Translations under genes and position numbers: made by a program
From: Anagrus nilaparvatae
Taxonomy: Eukaryota > Arthropoda > Insecta > Hymenoptera > Mymaridae
Assembly: GCA_022575985.1 (NCBI GenBank)
Contig: JAKSXM010000007.1
Coordinates: 59,798,501 to 59,862,500 of the forward strand
Direction of reading: 5' to 3'
DNA length: 64,000 nt
Part shown: positions 53,237 to 63,963 of the stretch, one piece after another
Layout: each line of letters starts with the position of its first letter
Position numbering within the stretch: the first letter of the stretch is position 1
Notes under the pieces: generated by a model
Database searches by the model: none
What the model saw: only the letters and a program-made list of their open reading frames with translations
Told to the model about the DNA's origin: nothing

Positions 53237-54745
53237 TTATATATTACATTTACTCCTTTTAATATGATTTGCAAATGTAGATTTATGGATATAACTTTTA
53301 TTACATTTATTACATTTAAATAGTTTTACAGTGTGAATTTTTGCATGACAGTGAAGACTACTCTTAGATGCATAAGCTTTTTCACAAATATTACATTTGT
53401 AAGGTTTTTCACCAGTGTGAACTCTAATATGTTTCTGTAAATCACTTTTCTGTATAAAGCACCTCTTGCATTCATCACATTCAAAAGGTTTTAAATTCAA
53501 ATGGATTCTTGTATGACGGTGAAGATTTCTATTAGTTGCAAAAACTTTTTCACAAATATTACATTTATAAGGTTTTTCATCAGTATGGACTCTTATATGG
53601 TTTTGCAAATGAGTTTTCTGCCTAAAGCACACTTTATATTCATCGCATTCAAAAGGTTTTAAATTCAAATGAATTTTTGTATGACTGTGAAGAGTACTAT
53701 TAGATGCAAAAGCTTTTTCACAAATATTACATTTATAAGGCTTTTCATCAGTATGGACTCTTATATGTTTCTGTAAATCACTTTTCTGTATAAAGTACAT
53801 CTTGCATTCATTGCATTCAAAAGGTTTTAAATTCAAATGAATTTTGGCATGACTGTGAAGAGTACTATTAGCTGAAAAAACTTTTTCACAAATATTACAT
53901 TTATAAGGTTTTTCACCAGTGTGAATTCTAATATGTTTCTGTAAATCATTTTTCTGTGTAAAGCATATCTTACATACATTGCATTCAAAAGGTTTTAAAT
54001 TCAAATGAATTTTTGTATGACGGTGAAAATTTCTATTAGATGCAAAAGCTTTTTCACAAATATTACATTTATAAGGTTTTTCACCAGTATGAACTCTTAT
54101 ATGGTTTTGCAAATGAGTTTTTTGCCTAAAACACACTTTACATTCATCGCATTCAAAAGGTTTTAAATTCAAATGAATTTTTGCATGACTGTGAAGAGTA
54201 CTATTAGCTGAAAAAGCTTTTTCACAAATATTACATTTATAAGGTTTTTCACCAGTGTGAATTCTAATATGTTTCTGTAAATCATTTTTCTGTGTAAAGC
54301 ATATCTTACATTCGTCACATTCTAAAGGTTTTAAATTCAAATGAATTTTTGTGTGAATTCTAAGGCCCTTCAATCTTTTATAACTTTTAGAACACTTTAG
54401 ACATTTGTAAGGTTTTTCTCCAGTGTGTACTCTAAGATGTCTTTCTAAATCTGTTTTCTGAACAAATCTGCTTTTGCATATATCACATTTAAAAGGTTTT
54501 TCAGTAAAGTGAGTTTTTTCATGATAGCGAAGACTACTCATACGCATAAAAGTTTTATCACACTTCTGACACTTAAATGGTCTTTCACCTGTATGAATTC
54601 GAAGATGTATTTTGAGATCTTTTGAATGCTTATAAATTTTAGGGCAAAATTCACATTTGCTTATTTCAACTGAAGATTTATTCTTAGTTTTGGCCAAATT
54701 TTTATTATAATGCTGTAGATTATGATTTTCTTTGTCTTGATCCAT
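53237..54745 (-). CDS. 17-finger C2H2 protein built from a repeated two-finger unit (ZNF gene 6)
   Basis: 502 residues, almost all C2H2 fingers with HTGEKPYKC linkers. Fingers 1-4 are distinct. Fingers 5-16 are six copies of a 56-residue (168 bp) two-finger unit joined by KIHLNLKPFEC. The first finger of each unit carries one of a few contact helices (QKNDLQKH, QKTHLQNH, QKSDLQKH). Finger 13 lost its second Cys (DEYKVCF) and should not fold normally. Unlike its neighbours it has no acidic tail or C-terminal module. An acceptor (TTTTATAG) ends at 54792 and a donor GTACGT begins at 54871, giving an 80 bp leader intron. A long finger array implies a long DNA target. Nuclear regulator by family. 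Confidence 0.92.
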   Translation of the reverse strand: MDQDKENHNLQHYNKNLAKTKNKSSVEISKCEFCPKIYKHSKDLKIHLRIHTGERPFKCQKCDKTFMRMSSLRYHEKTHFTEKPFKCDICKSRFVQKTDLERHLRVHTGEKPYKCLKCSKSYKRLKGLRIHTKIHLNLKPLECDECKICFTQKNDLQKHIRIHTGEKPYKCNICEKAFSANSTLHSHAKIHLNLKPFECDECKVCFRQKTHLQNHIRVHTGEKPYKCNICEKAFASNRNFHRHTKIHLNLKPFECNVCKICFTQKNDLQKHIRIHTGEKPYKCNICEKVFSANSTLHSHAKIHLNLKPFECNECKMYFIQKSDLQKHIRVHTDEKPYKCNICEKAFASNSTLHSHTKIHLNLKPFECDEYKVCFRQKTHLQNHIRVHTDEKPYKCNICEKVFATNRNLHRHTRIHLNLKPFECDECKRCFIQKSDLQKHIRVHTGEKPYKCNICEKAYASKSSLHCHAKIHTVKLFKCNKCNKSYIHKSTFANHIKRSKCNI

Positions 54746-55983
54746 ATTTTGAATCAGGGCAAATGATAAAAATATTTTTTATTATTATTATCTATAAAAA
54801 AATAAGAAGAAATCTTTAAAAAATATTTCATTATATTATAATATGGTTTAAAATAAATAAGCCATACGTACCGTATTGATAATTGATTTCTGGATGCAGA
54901 GGAAGAAAATAACAAATAATTTTTAGGTTATGTTTACTATTTGAATTTATGAAATTCGCAATAAAAATTTATTTTTCTAAATACACAATTGAAAAAGTAA
55001 TTCTTATACTTTTTGTAAACAACTTTGATTGATTGAATTACAATTATTGATTAAATTTAAAATTGTTACTTGGTAAATATGATGTAAGCATTGGAGGCGC
55101 ATGCGTGGAGCTTTAACACGTACGTGTTCTGGACGCTCATGGAAATTATCAATTATCAATTATGTTATCAATGCAAATTGTTAGATTGAAGAATGCAATT
55201 CTTTTTTTTTTTTATAGAATTAGGGGTATATTTTATTTAATAATTATAAGTCATAAATATAATTTATTTGCAAATATTTTTTATAACAAAAAATTATTTT
55301 ATTGATAAAACTGAAGATAAAATAATTAAATCATTAAATTTTCTATCAGCTGAAATGAAATTTATTTTGTTTTTTCTATATATAATTAGAAAACTTTCTT
55401 ATAAGTTTTTGGATTCATATTTTTATGAACGTTTTATTTAAAAGCTTTGTGATTTTAGTCCTAAAATTCTTTTACTTAAATCATTTTATACTTTTTAAGT
55501 ATAATACGTATTTTGTATTTATTACAAATTAACATTATCATAAAAAACACAAAAAATTAATACTTTTTTTAGAATCAATTTTAAGATATTAGCACAAACA
55601 ACAAAAAATAAGAAAAACATTACTAATTAATTAGTAATTTGTGTACAAAAAAATTAATTTTATTATTTTATTATCTTAAAATAAAGCATTTTTTGCAAAT
55701 AATTAAATATTAAAGATAAACAAAAATTATTAGAAATTTTTAATTTCACATCTGTTTATCGCTTACTTTTTTATAATTATTAGGATTGATTTGCCTTATC
55801 AACAATAAAACTTAAACCTAAAACATGCTTGTAGGAAAGAAATTTTAATATTTTAAAAAAATCGAACAATTAAAATTAATAAAATTTTTTATAATAATAT
55901 AGAATAAGATTATTTAATAAAATGCTAAAAATTAAAATTATTCAATTAACTGATACTCTCTATTGTAAAGCAATTTTTTAAAA
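54746..55983. other. Promoter side of ZNF gene 6 and spacer
   Basis: Contains the leader intron of ZNF gene 6 (54792-54871) and a GC-richer patch at 55090-55140 that may be promoter-proximal. The rest is AT-rich with no gene. Confidence 0.5.
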
Positions 55984-57912
55984 TTAAATATCACATTCAA
56001 GTAAAGTTTTTATAATATCAGCTTTTAAATTATCCGCAAAATCTTTCATCGCTTTTTTTAATTCACTTTTAATAATACTTTGACATAAATTGGTTATATT
56101 TTCTATTGTTACAATATTTTCATTTTTATTTTCTTTTTCAATATCATCGTTTATTAAATTATCTAAAAAATTTCCACTATCACTGTCAAAGATTTCATTT
56201 AAATCAACATTTTTGATGATTTCTAAATCATTAATTTCAACTAAATTATTTGTATCTTGATTGATGTTACTTTCAATAGATTGACTTGTTTCAGAATTAG
56301 TTATATTAAACAAAGAATTTTCTACATTTAATGCAATTAAATTTTTTACTGAATTAGAAGCAATATTCTTTATTGCACCTTCCAAGTTTTTTGGTATGTT
56401 AACATTTGAAAATATATTTTTTGGAGTATCTATAACAGGCGAGTCTTTTATAAGTTCATCATTATCTTGGTTCTTGTGGATATTCTTATTGTCATCAATT
56501 TTCAGATTAGTAATTGACTCTTTTAAATTATCAATATATCGTATTATGCCAAAACCATCCATAGCTATTGGATTCTCCAAATTATTATTCAAATTTATTT
56601 TTTGAGTTGCATTACTTTCTACTGAATTAATACTTTTATTTTCTGATTCTTTGTTGTGCATTTTCACATGAACATCTAATTCAATTTCGCTAGAAAATTT
56701 TCTGTTACATTGTTTACAAACAATAACTTTCTTTTTATTAGAATGAAACTTAAGATGAGCAATTATTAAAGTCTTCCGAAGAAATATTTCTTTGCATATG
56801 TCACATTTATAAACCTTGACTTGATTTTTATTATAATGACTTTTTAGATGATCAATTATTGCAGTCCTCTGAAGAAATATTTCCTTGCAATAGTCGCATT
56901 TATAAACTTTAACTTTATTCATTACTGGAAACTTCTCATGTTTATTTTCTAAATTAGTAAGATTTTCTGATTCTTTTCTTAGTTCATCTCTAATGTTTTT
57001 ACTTACGTTACTATCAATTTGGCAGGCATTTTTAAGTATCATATGATCAAACTTTACCAAAGGAATAAAACATTCTTTCATATTGTACAATTTCTTAATA
57101 GGATTGTTTTCGTAATGATTTCGTTTATTTTTTAGTTTTGATTTTGAAATAAACTTTTGGTTGTATATATTTACTCTTAAGGGTACTTTTTCATGACATT
57201 TTTTAGCATGGCGTTTAAAGCTAGTATCAAATGAAAAACTTTGATTACAAGAACTACATTTGTGAGGTTTATCACCTGTATGAATTCGAATGTGTTGACG
57301 TAAATAAACTTTTTCAAAAAATCTTTTTTTGCAAAAGTCACATTCAAATGGTTTTATACCAGAATGTATCTTTTTATGTTGTTGAAGATTTTTAAATTTA
57401 ATAAAAGTTTTTTCACAAATATTGCATTTGTAGAAATTTTCTCCTTTGTGAACTTGACTGTGAATCTTAAGTTTGAATTTTGTATCAAGCTTTTTTTTAC
57501 AAATTTCATATTTGAAAGACTTTTTTTGAAAATTAATTTTTCCATGACTACTAAAATTGTTCAAATCTTGAAGTACTTGTTTACACTGAGGAGATATGGA
57601 TGGATTTTTTCTGATATGAGCTTTAAGATGCTTTTTTAAGTCTGATCTCTGTATAAATTTTTTGTCACAAATATTACATTTAAAATCTCTTAGATTAGAA
57701 TGAACTTTTCTATGATAACTAAAGCTACTTAAATGTATAAAAGTTTTATCGCACTGCAGACATTTGTATGGTCTCTCACCTGAGTGAAGTCGAAGGTGAA
57801 TTCGAAGATTACTCAAATTCTTACAAATTCTTGAGCATTGGTAACATTTGTAAAAATTTTCATCTTTAAATTTTCCTTTATTTTTTAGTAAACTGTCTTT
57901 ACTATTATACAT
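55984..57912 (-). CDS. C2H2 zinc-finger protein, about 9 fingers, conserved C-terminal module (ZNF gene 7)
   Basis: 642 residues from the ATG at 57912. Three N-terminal fingers are followed by two decayed ones (one with Cys to Tyr, FKYEIC) and three more intact fingers to about residue 240. The family linker motif (KECFIPLVKFDH) comes near residue 280. The C-terminal block holds three fingers, because the first of the usual pair is duplicated (YKCDYCKEIF and YKCDICKEIF). The acidic tail ends in the 37-residue module shared with 4055 and 13354. The leader exon begins at 58005 after a TTTTACAG acceptor with the shared ATAAAAGA start. A poly(A) signal was not located with certainty. Confidence 0.9.
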   Translation of the reverse strand: MYNSKDSLLKNKGKFKDENFYKCYQCSRICKNLSNLRIHLRLHSGERPYKCLQCDKTFIHLSSFSYHRKVHSNLRDFKCNICDKKFIQRSDLKKHLKAHIRKNPSISPQCKQVLQDLNNFSSHGKINFQKKSFKYEICKKKLDTKFKLKIHSQVHKGENFYKCNICEKTFIKFKNLQQHKKIHSGIKPFECDFCKKRFFEKVYLRQHIRIHTGDKPHKCSSCNQSFSFDTSFKRHAKKCHEKVPLRVNIYNQKFISKSKLKNKRNHYENNPIKKLYNMKECFIPLVKFDHMILKNACQIDSNVSKNIRDELRKESENLTNLENKHEKFPVMNKVKVYKCDYCKEIFLQRTAIIDHLKSHYNKNQVKVYKCDICKEIFLRKTLIIAHLKFHSNKKKVIVCKQCNRKFSSEIELDVHVKMHNKESENKSINSVESNATQKINLNNNLENPIAMDGFGIIRYIDNLKESITNLKIDDNKNIHKNQDNDELIKDSPVIDTPKNIFSNVNIPKNLEGAIKNIASNSVKNLIALNVENSLFNITNSETSQSIESNINQDTNNLVEINDLEIIKNVDLNEIFDSDSGNFLDNLINDDIEKENKNENIVTIENITNLCQSIIKSELKKAMKDFADNLKADIIKTLLECDI

Positions 57913-60259
57913 TTTAATCTATTAGATTTATTCTATAATATTTTCTTCAGTTCTAAAGACTAAACAGTGCAAATTTATATATTTTATCTTCTTTAAGTCT
58001 TTTATCTGTAAAATAAAAACACAAGAACAAAATATTGGAAGCGTTGTAACAAAGAAATATTAATTTTACTATTATTATTATTTAAAATATTATAAAATGT
58101 GAACAGTTTATACATCTTTTCTGATATATTTATGTAAGAAAATTTTGTATTTCATATTCTATGTTTTATATTCTTGTAGAACAAAGCTCATTTAGGCTAA
58201 TTAGCCCCTTTAGCTTTGTATTTTATAATAGATTTTTTTAAACTACTGGGGTTCATTGACATTTAAATAAATAAATCCTGATTTTGCATTACTTCAGCTA
58301 ATAAGATAAACACATCGTCAAACCGCAGTATTGTTTTTAACTTTATTTTTTGAAGCTTACACTTTTGTAGTTTCAAAAAGATCTCTTCAAAATATTCAAA
58401 TTTTTAGAAAAAGCTTGATCTGTACTTTATTTTGGAAACGGTTCAAAGTTAAACAAGTTAAAAAAATTAAGCTACAGCTAACATAAAATTTAAGAAAAAA
58501 ATTTTAATCTTCAACATAATTAATATTAAAAATTAACAAAACTATATAGTTTACAAATTTAATTAAAGTTTAAAACTTCCAATTATAAAATTATAAAAAA
58601 ATTAGGACAATCAAAAATTGTTTGGTGCAAGTGTACTTATGTAACTTTCAAAATATGTCTAAAATAAAATAAAGTCTTAGAGCATTTAGAATACTTTGCC
58701 TACATTACGGGCGACCTACTCCTGTAGTTAAAAACTATTCTCTAATCTATTTAACAACCAAAATTTTCTGCTCTTTGCCTGCTAGTGTATTTTTATGCTT
58801 ATTTAAAAAAAAAATAAAAATAACTACAATTATAAAAGTATATTTATCTGAGATTTGAAATATATATAAACTACCTAATAACTAATTTCTTTTTTTGCAA
58901 ATAATAATTGAGTGCTTACTTATATTCAGAATTCATGTATTTAACATTTTTAATTTTTATAAAAGCTGCATATGATATTAAATCGATATCTCAGAATATT
59001 TGTTAAAGAATCTCATTTCAGTATCGTTTAAATGAAGCTTTTTTGATTATATTCTATTTAACTTATATTCTATTTAATTAATTATGTAATATTTAAATTC
59101 AATTGAATAATTATGTAAAATAAAATGATAAAATACCTTATATCTATTGTGGCAGCCACAGCCATAATTTATTGTTGTTGAATAATTCGAGGTTATGTGT
59201 TATATTCTTTGCAACGATTTTGGACTATTTAATCATGTTTTTCACCCATGTAAGAGTTAACAGCAGTGGAATTTTGATACTTGTAAAAATCTAAAATAAG
59301 AAAAAATTAATTTTCATTTATTAATTAAAATTTATCATAAAATAATTGATTTTTTTTTAAAGACTTTTTAAAAATACCAAGAACTTTAAAGAGGACAGAA
59401 TTGTATTTTATGACAAATACCTTAATCAATATATAATTTGAAACTGCGTGTTAATTACTTATTAAATTGAAAATTAATTAAATTTAAAAAATATAAAAAT
59501 TGCACAAAAGTTGACTGCATCAGCATGAAATGCCTATAACGTTTTTTTTTACAAAATGTCAAAAATTTACCTTTCCACGCAAGCGCGCGAGTGGATAAAG
59601 TTGGTACTCCTTCCATTTGTTTTTTTAAATTTAAATTTGAATTTTGATATAATCATTTGTAAATCATTAATAAATTATTTAATTTGAATATATATAATCA
59701 TTATAAAAATATTTAATTATTAATTATTTTACATTTTTTCTTAAAGATCTTAATTAGAAGTAATTTTTCTTTTTAAAAAGTGAAAAAATTAAGGATGTTC
59801 TGAATTAGTACAATTTATTCATTAATTTTTCAACACAAAAAAAATATAGGTATAGGTACTTGTAAACAAATTGTGAATTATTTTTATTTTTTATTTAAAT
59901 TTTAAAAAAACACACATATATAACAATAAAATAATTATAAAAATTGATTACAGTTTTATTTTAAAATAAAAAGAAAAATGAAGTTTGTTATTAATTTTTA
60001 AAAGTGCAACAAAAATTTTTATAATTATGATAATATAAGACAAATAAACACAAATTTGACTTAAAAAAAATTGAATATTTAGCAAACAAATTTTAATTAC
60101 AAGATAAATTTTTAAAAAAATACATTTTTTTTATTAATTTTTAAAATTAAATTTTTAAGATTCTTATAGAATCAATTTTAATCATAATAGCTTCTTGTAG
60201 TATCAGTTCCAATTATTAATTTTTAATTTTGATTAATTTTTCAAATTTTAAATTTCTGA
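57913..60259. other. Spacer between ZNF genes 7 and 8
   Basis: The leader exon of ZNF gene 7 reaches 58005. The remainder is AT-rich DNA with no gene recognised, and no clear repeat was seen. Confidence 0.5.
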
Positions 60260-62041
60260 TTAATTTACATTAACATAATTTAAAGAATCTACATTTTCAG
60301 TCGTTACAAAATTTTCAATTTTGTATATTTCACCAACATCTATATAGTACATAGTAACTTCATTATTATTTTCATTCAAATAATTTTTATTTTCATCCTC
60401 AGGCTGATTTTCAAATAATAGAATTATTTCAGAATTATTTAAATCAAAATCAGAATTTTCAAAATTTAAATTAATTAAATTGATCATTGGATTAGGATTT
60501 GTAGAAAAATCCTCTGACCGGTTTTGAACGCTTGCATTTGAAAATATTTTTTGAAGAACATTTACAGGTGAATTCTTTGACTGTTCCTTACACTGACTTT
60601 TGTAAATATTTTCCTCATCATCAATTTTAAAATTCTTAAACAATTCTTTCAAATTTTCAAGGTCTTGTTTTATTTCAGAATCTGAGTCAGTATCGCTTGA
60701 CATTGAATTTTCTGAACCACTATCCAGATATTTAATTTCTTTATATGGAAATTTTTCATGTTTTTTTACATGAAAATTAAATTCAATTTTACTCATAAAT
60801 TTTTTATTACACTCTTTACACTTGATAACTTTTGATTTTTTATTGTGCGTTTTAAGATGAGTGATGATTGATGTCTTCTGGAGAAATATTTCCTTGCAAT
60901 AATCACATTTATAAATTTTTGTAATTGTTGCAGGTTCCTTTTTATATTCATTTTTGACTTGATTATTTTTTAATTTCTGTTTTGAATGACTATCTTTATT
61001 CATTATAGGACTTGAACATTCTTTTCGGTTAATGTTATTATTAAGAATTTCTTTACACTCACTTTGTTTATGATTTTTTAAAATTGATTTAGATATAAAT
61101 ATTTCACGACAATTTTTACAATTAAACAATCTTAGAACTGAATGAATTTTTCTATGAGATAAAAAGACATTGATTTGTGTAAAACTTTTACCACAAAAAT
61201 TACATTTGTAGGGCTTTTCAATTGTGTGAATTCTTAAATGCCTATTTAAATTTTGCTTTTTTAAAAATTTTTTAGGGCAAAAACTGCATTCAAAATGTTT
61301 TTCATCAGTATGAATTTTCATATGATTATTCATATCACTTGTTTGATTAAAAGTTTTATTACAAAACTTACATTTGTAGGGTTTTTCATCTGTATGAACT
61401 TTAATATGATTTGTTTGATTGGATTCATTAATTAAGCCATTCTTAGAAAATTGGCTTTCAGAGTTTTTTGTGGTAGTATGAATTTTTTCAAAAAGATCTT
61501 TTGTTTCTTTGATTATTTTCTTAAAAGTTTTATCGCTTAGATTGGAATTACATTGATTATTACTAATATGAGTTTGCTGATGTTTCCTTAAATCACATAT
61601 TCTTAAAAAATTTTTCTTACAAATTTCACATTCAAAACCTTTGCCATCAGTGTGAATTTTTTCATGATAACGAAGATAGCTCAAACGTTTGAAAGTTTGA
61701 TCACAATACAAACATTTGTGAGGTCTTTCGTCTGAGTGTACTATTAGATGTCTTCGTAAATCATAGCTTCGTAAAAAACTTTTTTCACAAAAATCACATT
61801 TAAAAGGTTTTAAATTTGAGTGAATTTTTGCGTGACATTGAAGATGATCTAATCTTATAAAAATTTTATTACACTGTAAACATTTAAATGGCCCTTCACC
61901 TGTATGAACAAGAAGATGAGTTTCAAAATATTTCAAAGAGATAAAAATTTTCCCACATATTTTACATTTATAAGAAACTTCATTTTTTGGCAAACTATTA
62001 TTTTTATCGCTAATTTTAAGCTCTTCAGTAACCGACTGCAT
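60260..62041 (-). CDS. C2H2 zinc-finger protein, 11 fingers (ZNF gene 8)
   Basis: 593 residues from the ATG at 62041. Five fingers (residues 24-160), a decayed one, then four fingers (220-325), then the family C-terminal pair (YKCDYCKEIFLQKT..., IKCKECNKKF) near residue 380-430. The linker motif is worn (RKECSSPIMNKD). The acidic tail ends differently from the other genes: its last 35 residues (MYYIDVGEIYKI) resemble the end of ZNF gene 1 (CYIALADIYEI) and not the 37-residue module. A possible leader junction (CAG/GTGGAT) lies at 62262. Nuclear DNA-binding protein by family. Confidence 0.9.
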   Translation of the reverse strand: MQSVTEELKISDKNNSLPKNEVSYKCKICGKIFISLKYFETHLLVHTGEGPFKCLQCNKIFIRLDHLQCHAKIHSNLKPFKCDFCEKSFLRSYDLRRHLIVHSDERPHKCLYCDQTFKRLSYLRYHEKIHTDGKGFECEICKKNFLRICDLRKHQQTHISNNQCNSNLSDKTFKKIIKETKDLFEKIHTTTKNSESQFSKNGLINESNQTNHIKVHTDEKPYKCKFCNKTFNQTSDMNNHMKIHTDEKHFECSFCPKKFLKKQNLNRHLRIHTIEKPYKCNFCGKSFTQINVFLSHRKIHSVLRLFNCKNCREIFISKSILKNHKQSECKEILNNNINRKECSSPIMNKDSHSKQKLKNNQVKNEYKKEPATITKIYKCDYCKEIFLQKTSIITHLKTHNKKSKVIKCKECNKKFMSKIEFNFHVKKHEKFPYKEIKYLDSGSENSMSSDTDSDSEIKQDLENLKELFKNFKIDDEENIYKSQCKEQSKNSPVNVLQKIFSNASVQNRSEDFSTNPNPMINLINLNFENSDFDLNNSEIILLFENQPEDENKNYLNENNNEVTMYYIDVGEIYKIENFVTTENVDSLNYVNVN

Positions 62042-63219
62042 ATTTTTTTTATACCTATATATTTCTTAGTGATAAAATTTTTTTGCTAATATATTTTTAT
62101 CTCGATTTTTATTATTAAAAAGGTTGGCCTTGACACTCTAATTATTATTCATTATATAGAAATAAATGTTCATAATGTTTTTTATCATATATTTTTAATA
62201 AATATTTTTTTGAATTCAAGGTTATGTTTCCTTATTAGTGTATTTAAAAAGCTGTGATCCACCTGTAATAAGAAAATAATTTAAAGAATTTACTATTAGA
62301 ATTTAAAATAAAAATATTACCTATATTTATTAAAATAATAAACAAATAAAAACCAGATTTATTGCATATATTTTATTAGTATTTTGATAATACGTGACAA
62401 AAACGTATGGATAAACTATAGAAATTTTAAGTTTTATATGACTGGTGCGACTGCTGAGCTAGTAATATAAACTAGTAATGTATAGTTTGAATGTAGTTTT
62501 ATTTAAATTTTCTTTTTTTTATTTTGTTTTGATTATTTTATTGAAAATTTCAACATTAAAATATTGTCGTTATTATATAAAAAACGTTTTTAAATAATAC
62601 CTTCGTTGTATTTTACCGTCAAAACTGTAAATATAAATTTTATTTATTTTATCTAATTTAAATAACTATAAAAAAAGAAAAAAATAATTTCATTAATTAA
62701 TTTTATACAAATTCATCTATTATTTTGCATTATAGATAAAATAATTCATCACTCTTATATGTAAATTTAAATATAAAGTAGAATTTATTCAAAAAATAAA
62801 ATTAGCAGTAAGCAGCAGATTGAAGATTATCAAAGTTGTTGTTGATGAATTTACTAATTAATCAGTAACGAATCACAGTAAATTCCTCCATAAAATCTAA
62901 ATTAAAGTATATTAAAAAGAAATAAATAATGAAAATTATTATTTATAACGCAAATACACAATGACAACACTTTGCAGAACGGCTTTTATTATATTTATTA
63001 ATCCGTAATTTGTTGCATGAAGCGATTCAATTGGTTGAAAGTAAATAGGCGACGCGAAATTTAAAAATTTGTTTATAGCTTATACCATGTATTTTATCAT
63101 ATCGTAAATATTTAATTGATTTATAATAATTATTTAAAATAATTAAAATACTGTTAAATTATGTTGTGAATGACTAAAATAAATATGTAGTACATTTTTA
63201 AGTAAGGGAGCAAAAAAAA
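62042..63219. other. 5' flank of ZNF gene 8
   Basis: AT-rich. It probably holds the leader and promoter of ZNF gene 8 up to about 63060, where a GC-richer patch (AATAGGCGACGCGAAA) lies. No gene seen. Confidence 0.5.
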
Positions 63220-63560
63220 GAATGATCCAGATCGCATAAGTTAATTAACAAACATCCATAGCCAAGGTTGGTAAACTGCAACCAGGGGCATTCATTTTTT
63301 AATTCTCATGGATAAAATGCAATTTTACGAAATGTTTTCTGGCGGCAGACAAGAAAAAAAGGTTTTCTTGTCAGCGGCCCGAAACCACGTATTTCCCGGC
63401 CGCTGAGTGTCCGGAAAAGACGTGTTTTCTCGCCACTGACAAAGAAAAATCATATATGACCCTTGTCCATTAATAAAGAATGATCCAAATCACAATTTAC
63501 CAACCTCGGCTTCGCCTTGGGTGCTACTTTACGTGCGATTTGGGCCATTCTTTACCTTTC
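63220..63560. repeat. Dispersed repeat, copy 3 (GGCCCA family), with inverted halves
   Basis: AAAGAATGATCCAGATCGC at the left and GCGATTTGGGCCATTCTTTA at the right are inverted. The middle contains GGCGGCAGACAAGAAA and GGCCGCTGAGTGTCCGGAAA. It is the longest member of the family in the window. Confidence 0.65.
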
Positions 63561-63790
63561 TGGACACGTAAAAACCTTTTTATTTGAAAAAATTTGTTTA
63601 GAAGCAGAGATGCGGTATTCCTTCCTAGCTTTTTTTTATACTTAGCTTATATCCGTCAGGTTAAAAAATTAAAATTAAAAAGAATAAAAGATTCATGATT
63701 ATAAGATCTAATAGCCGAAAGGTTTTCCACTGAAAAAAAATTTTTTTCTGAAACTTTTCCAAAAGTTCATATATATCATAGAAAAAACTT

Positions 63791-63963
63791 TCCTAAGGGT
63801 AATTTTTGATACAAGAGAGAAATGCTGATTTTAGTGAATTTTTCAATTTTCTCAATCTTGGCTTGTTAGTTATTTTGCTAATTTCCCGCTTAGTCACGTG
63901 ACCAAATGAAAATCTGAGAAAAAAATTGAATTCTGCAGGAAATTTTACAATGGTATAGTTTAG
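63791..63963. repeat. Dispersed repeat shared with 26014-26190
   Basis: TGCTGATTTTAGTGAATTTTTC...TTAGTTATTTTGCTAATTTCCCGCTTAGTC..GTGACCAAA..GAAAATCTGA is nearly the same in both places, in the same orientation. It continues to near the window end, so its boundary is unknown. Confidence 0.75.
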
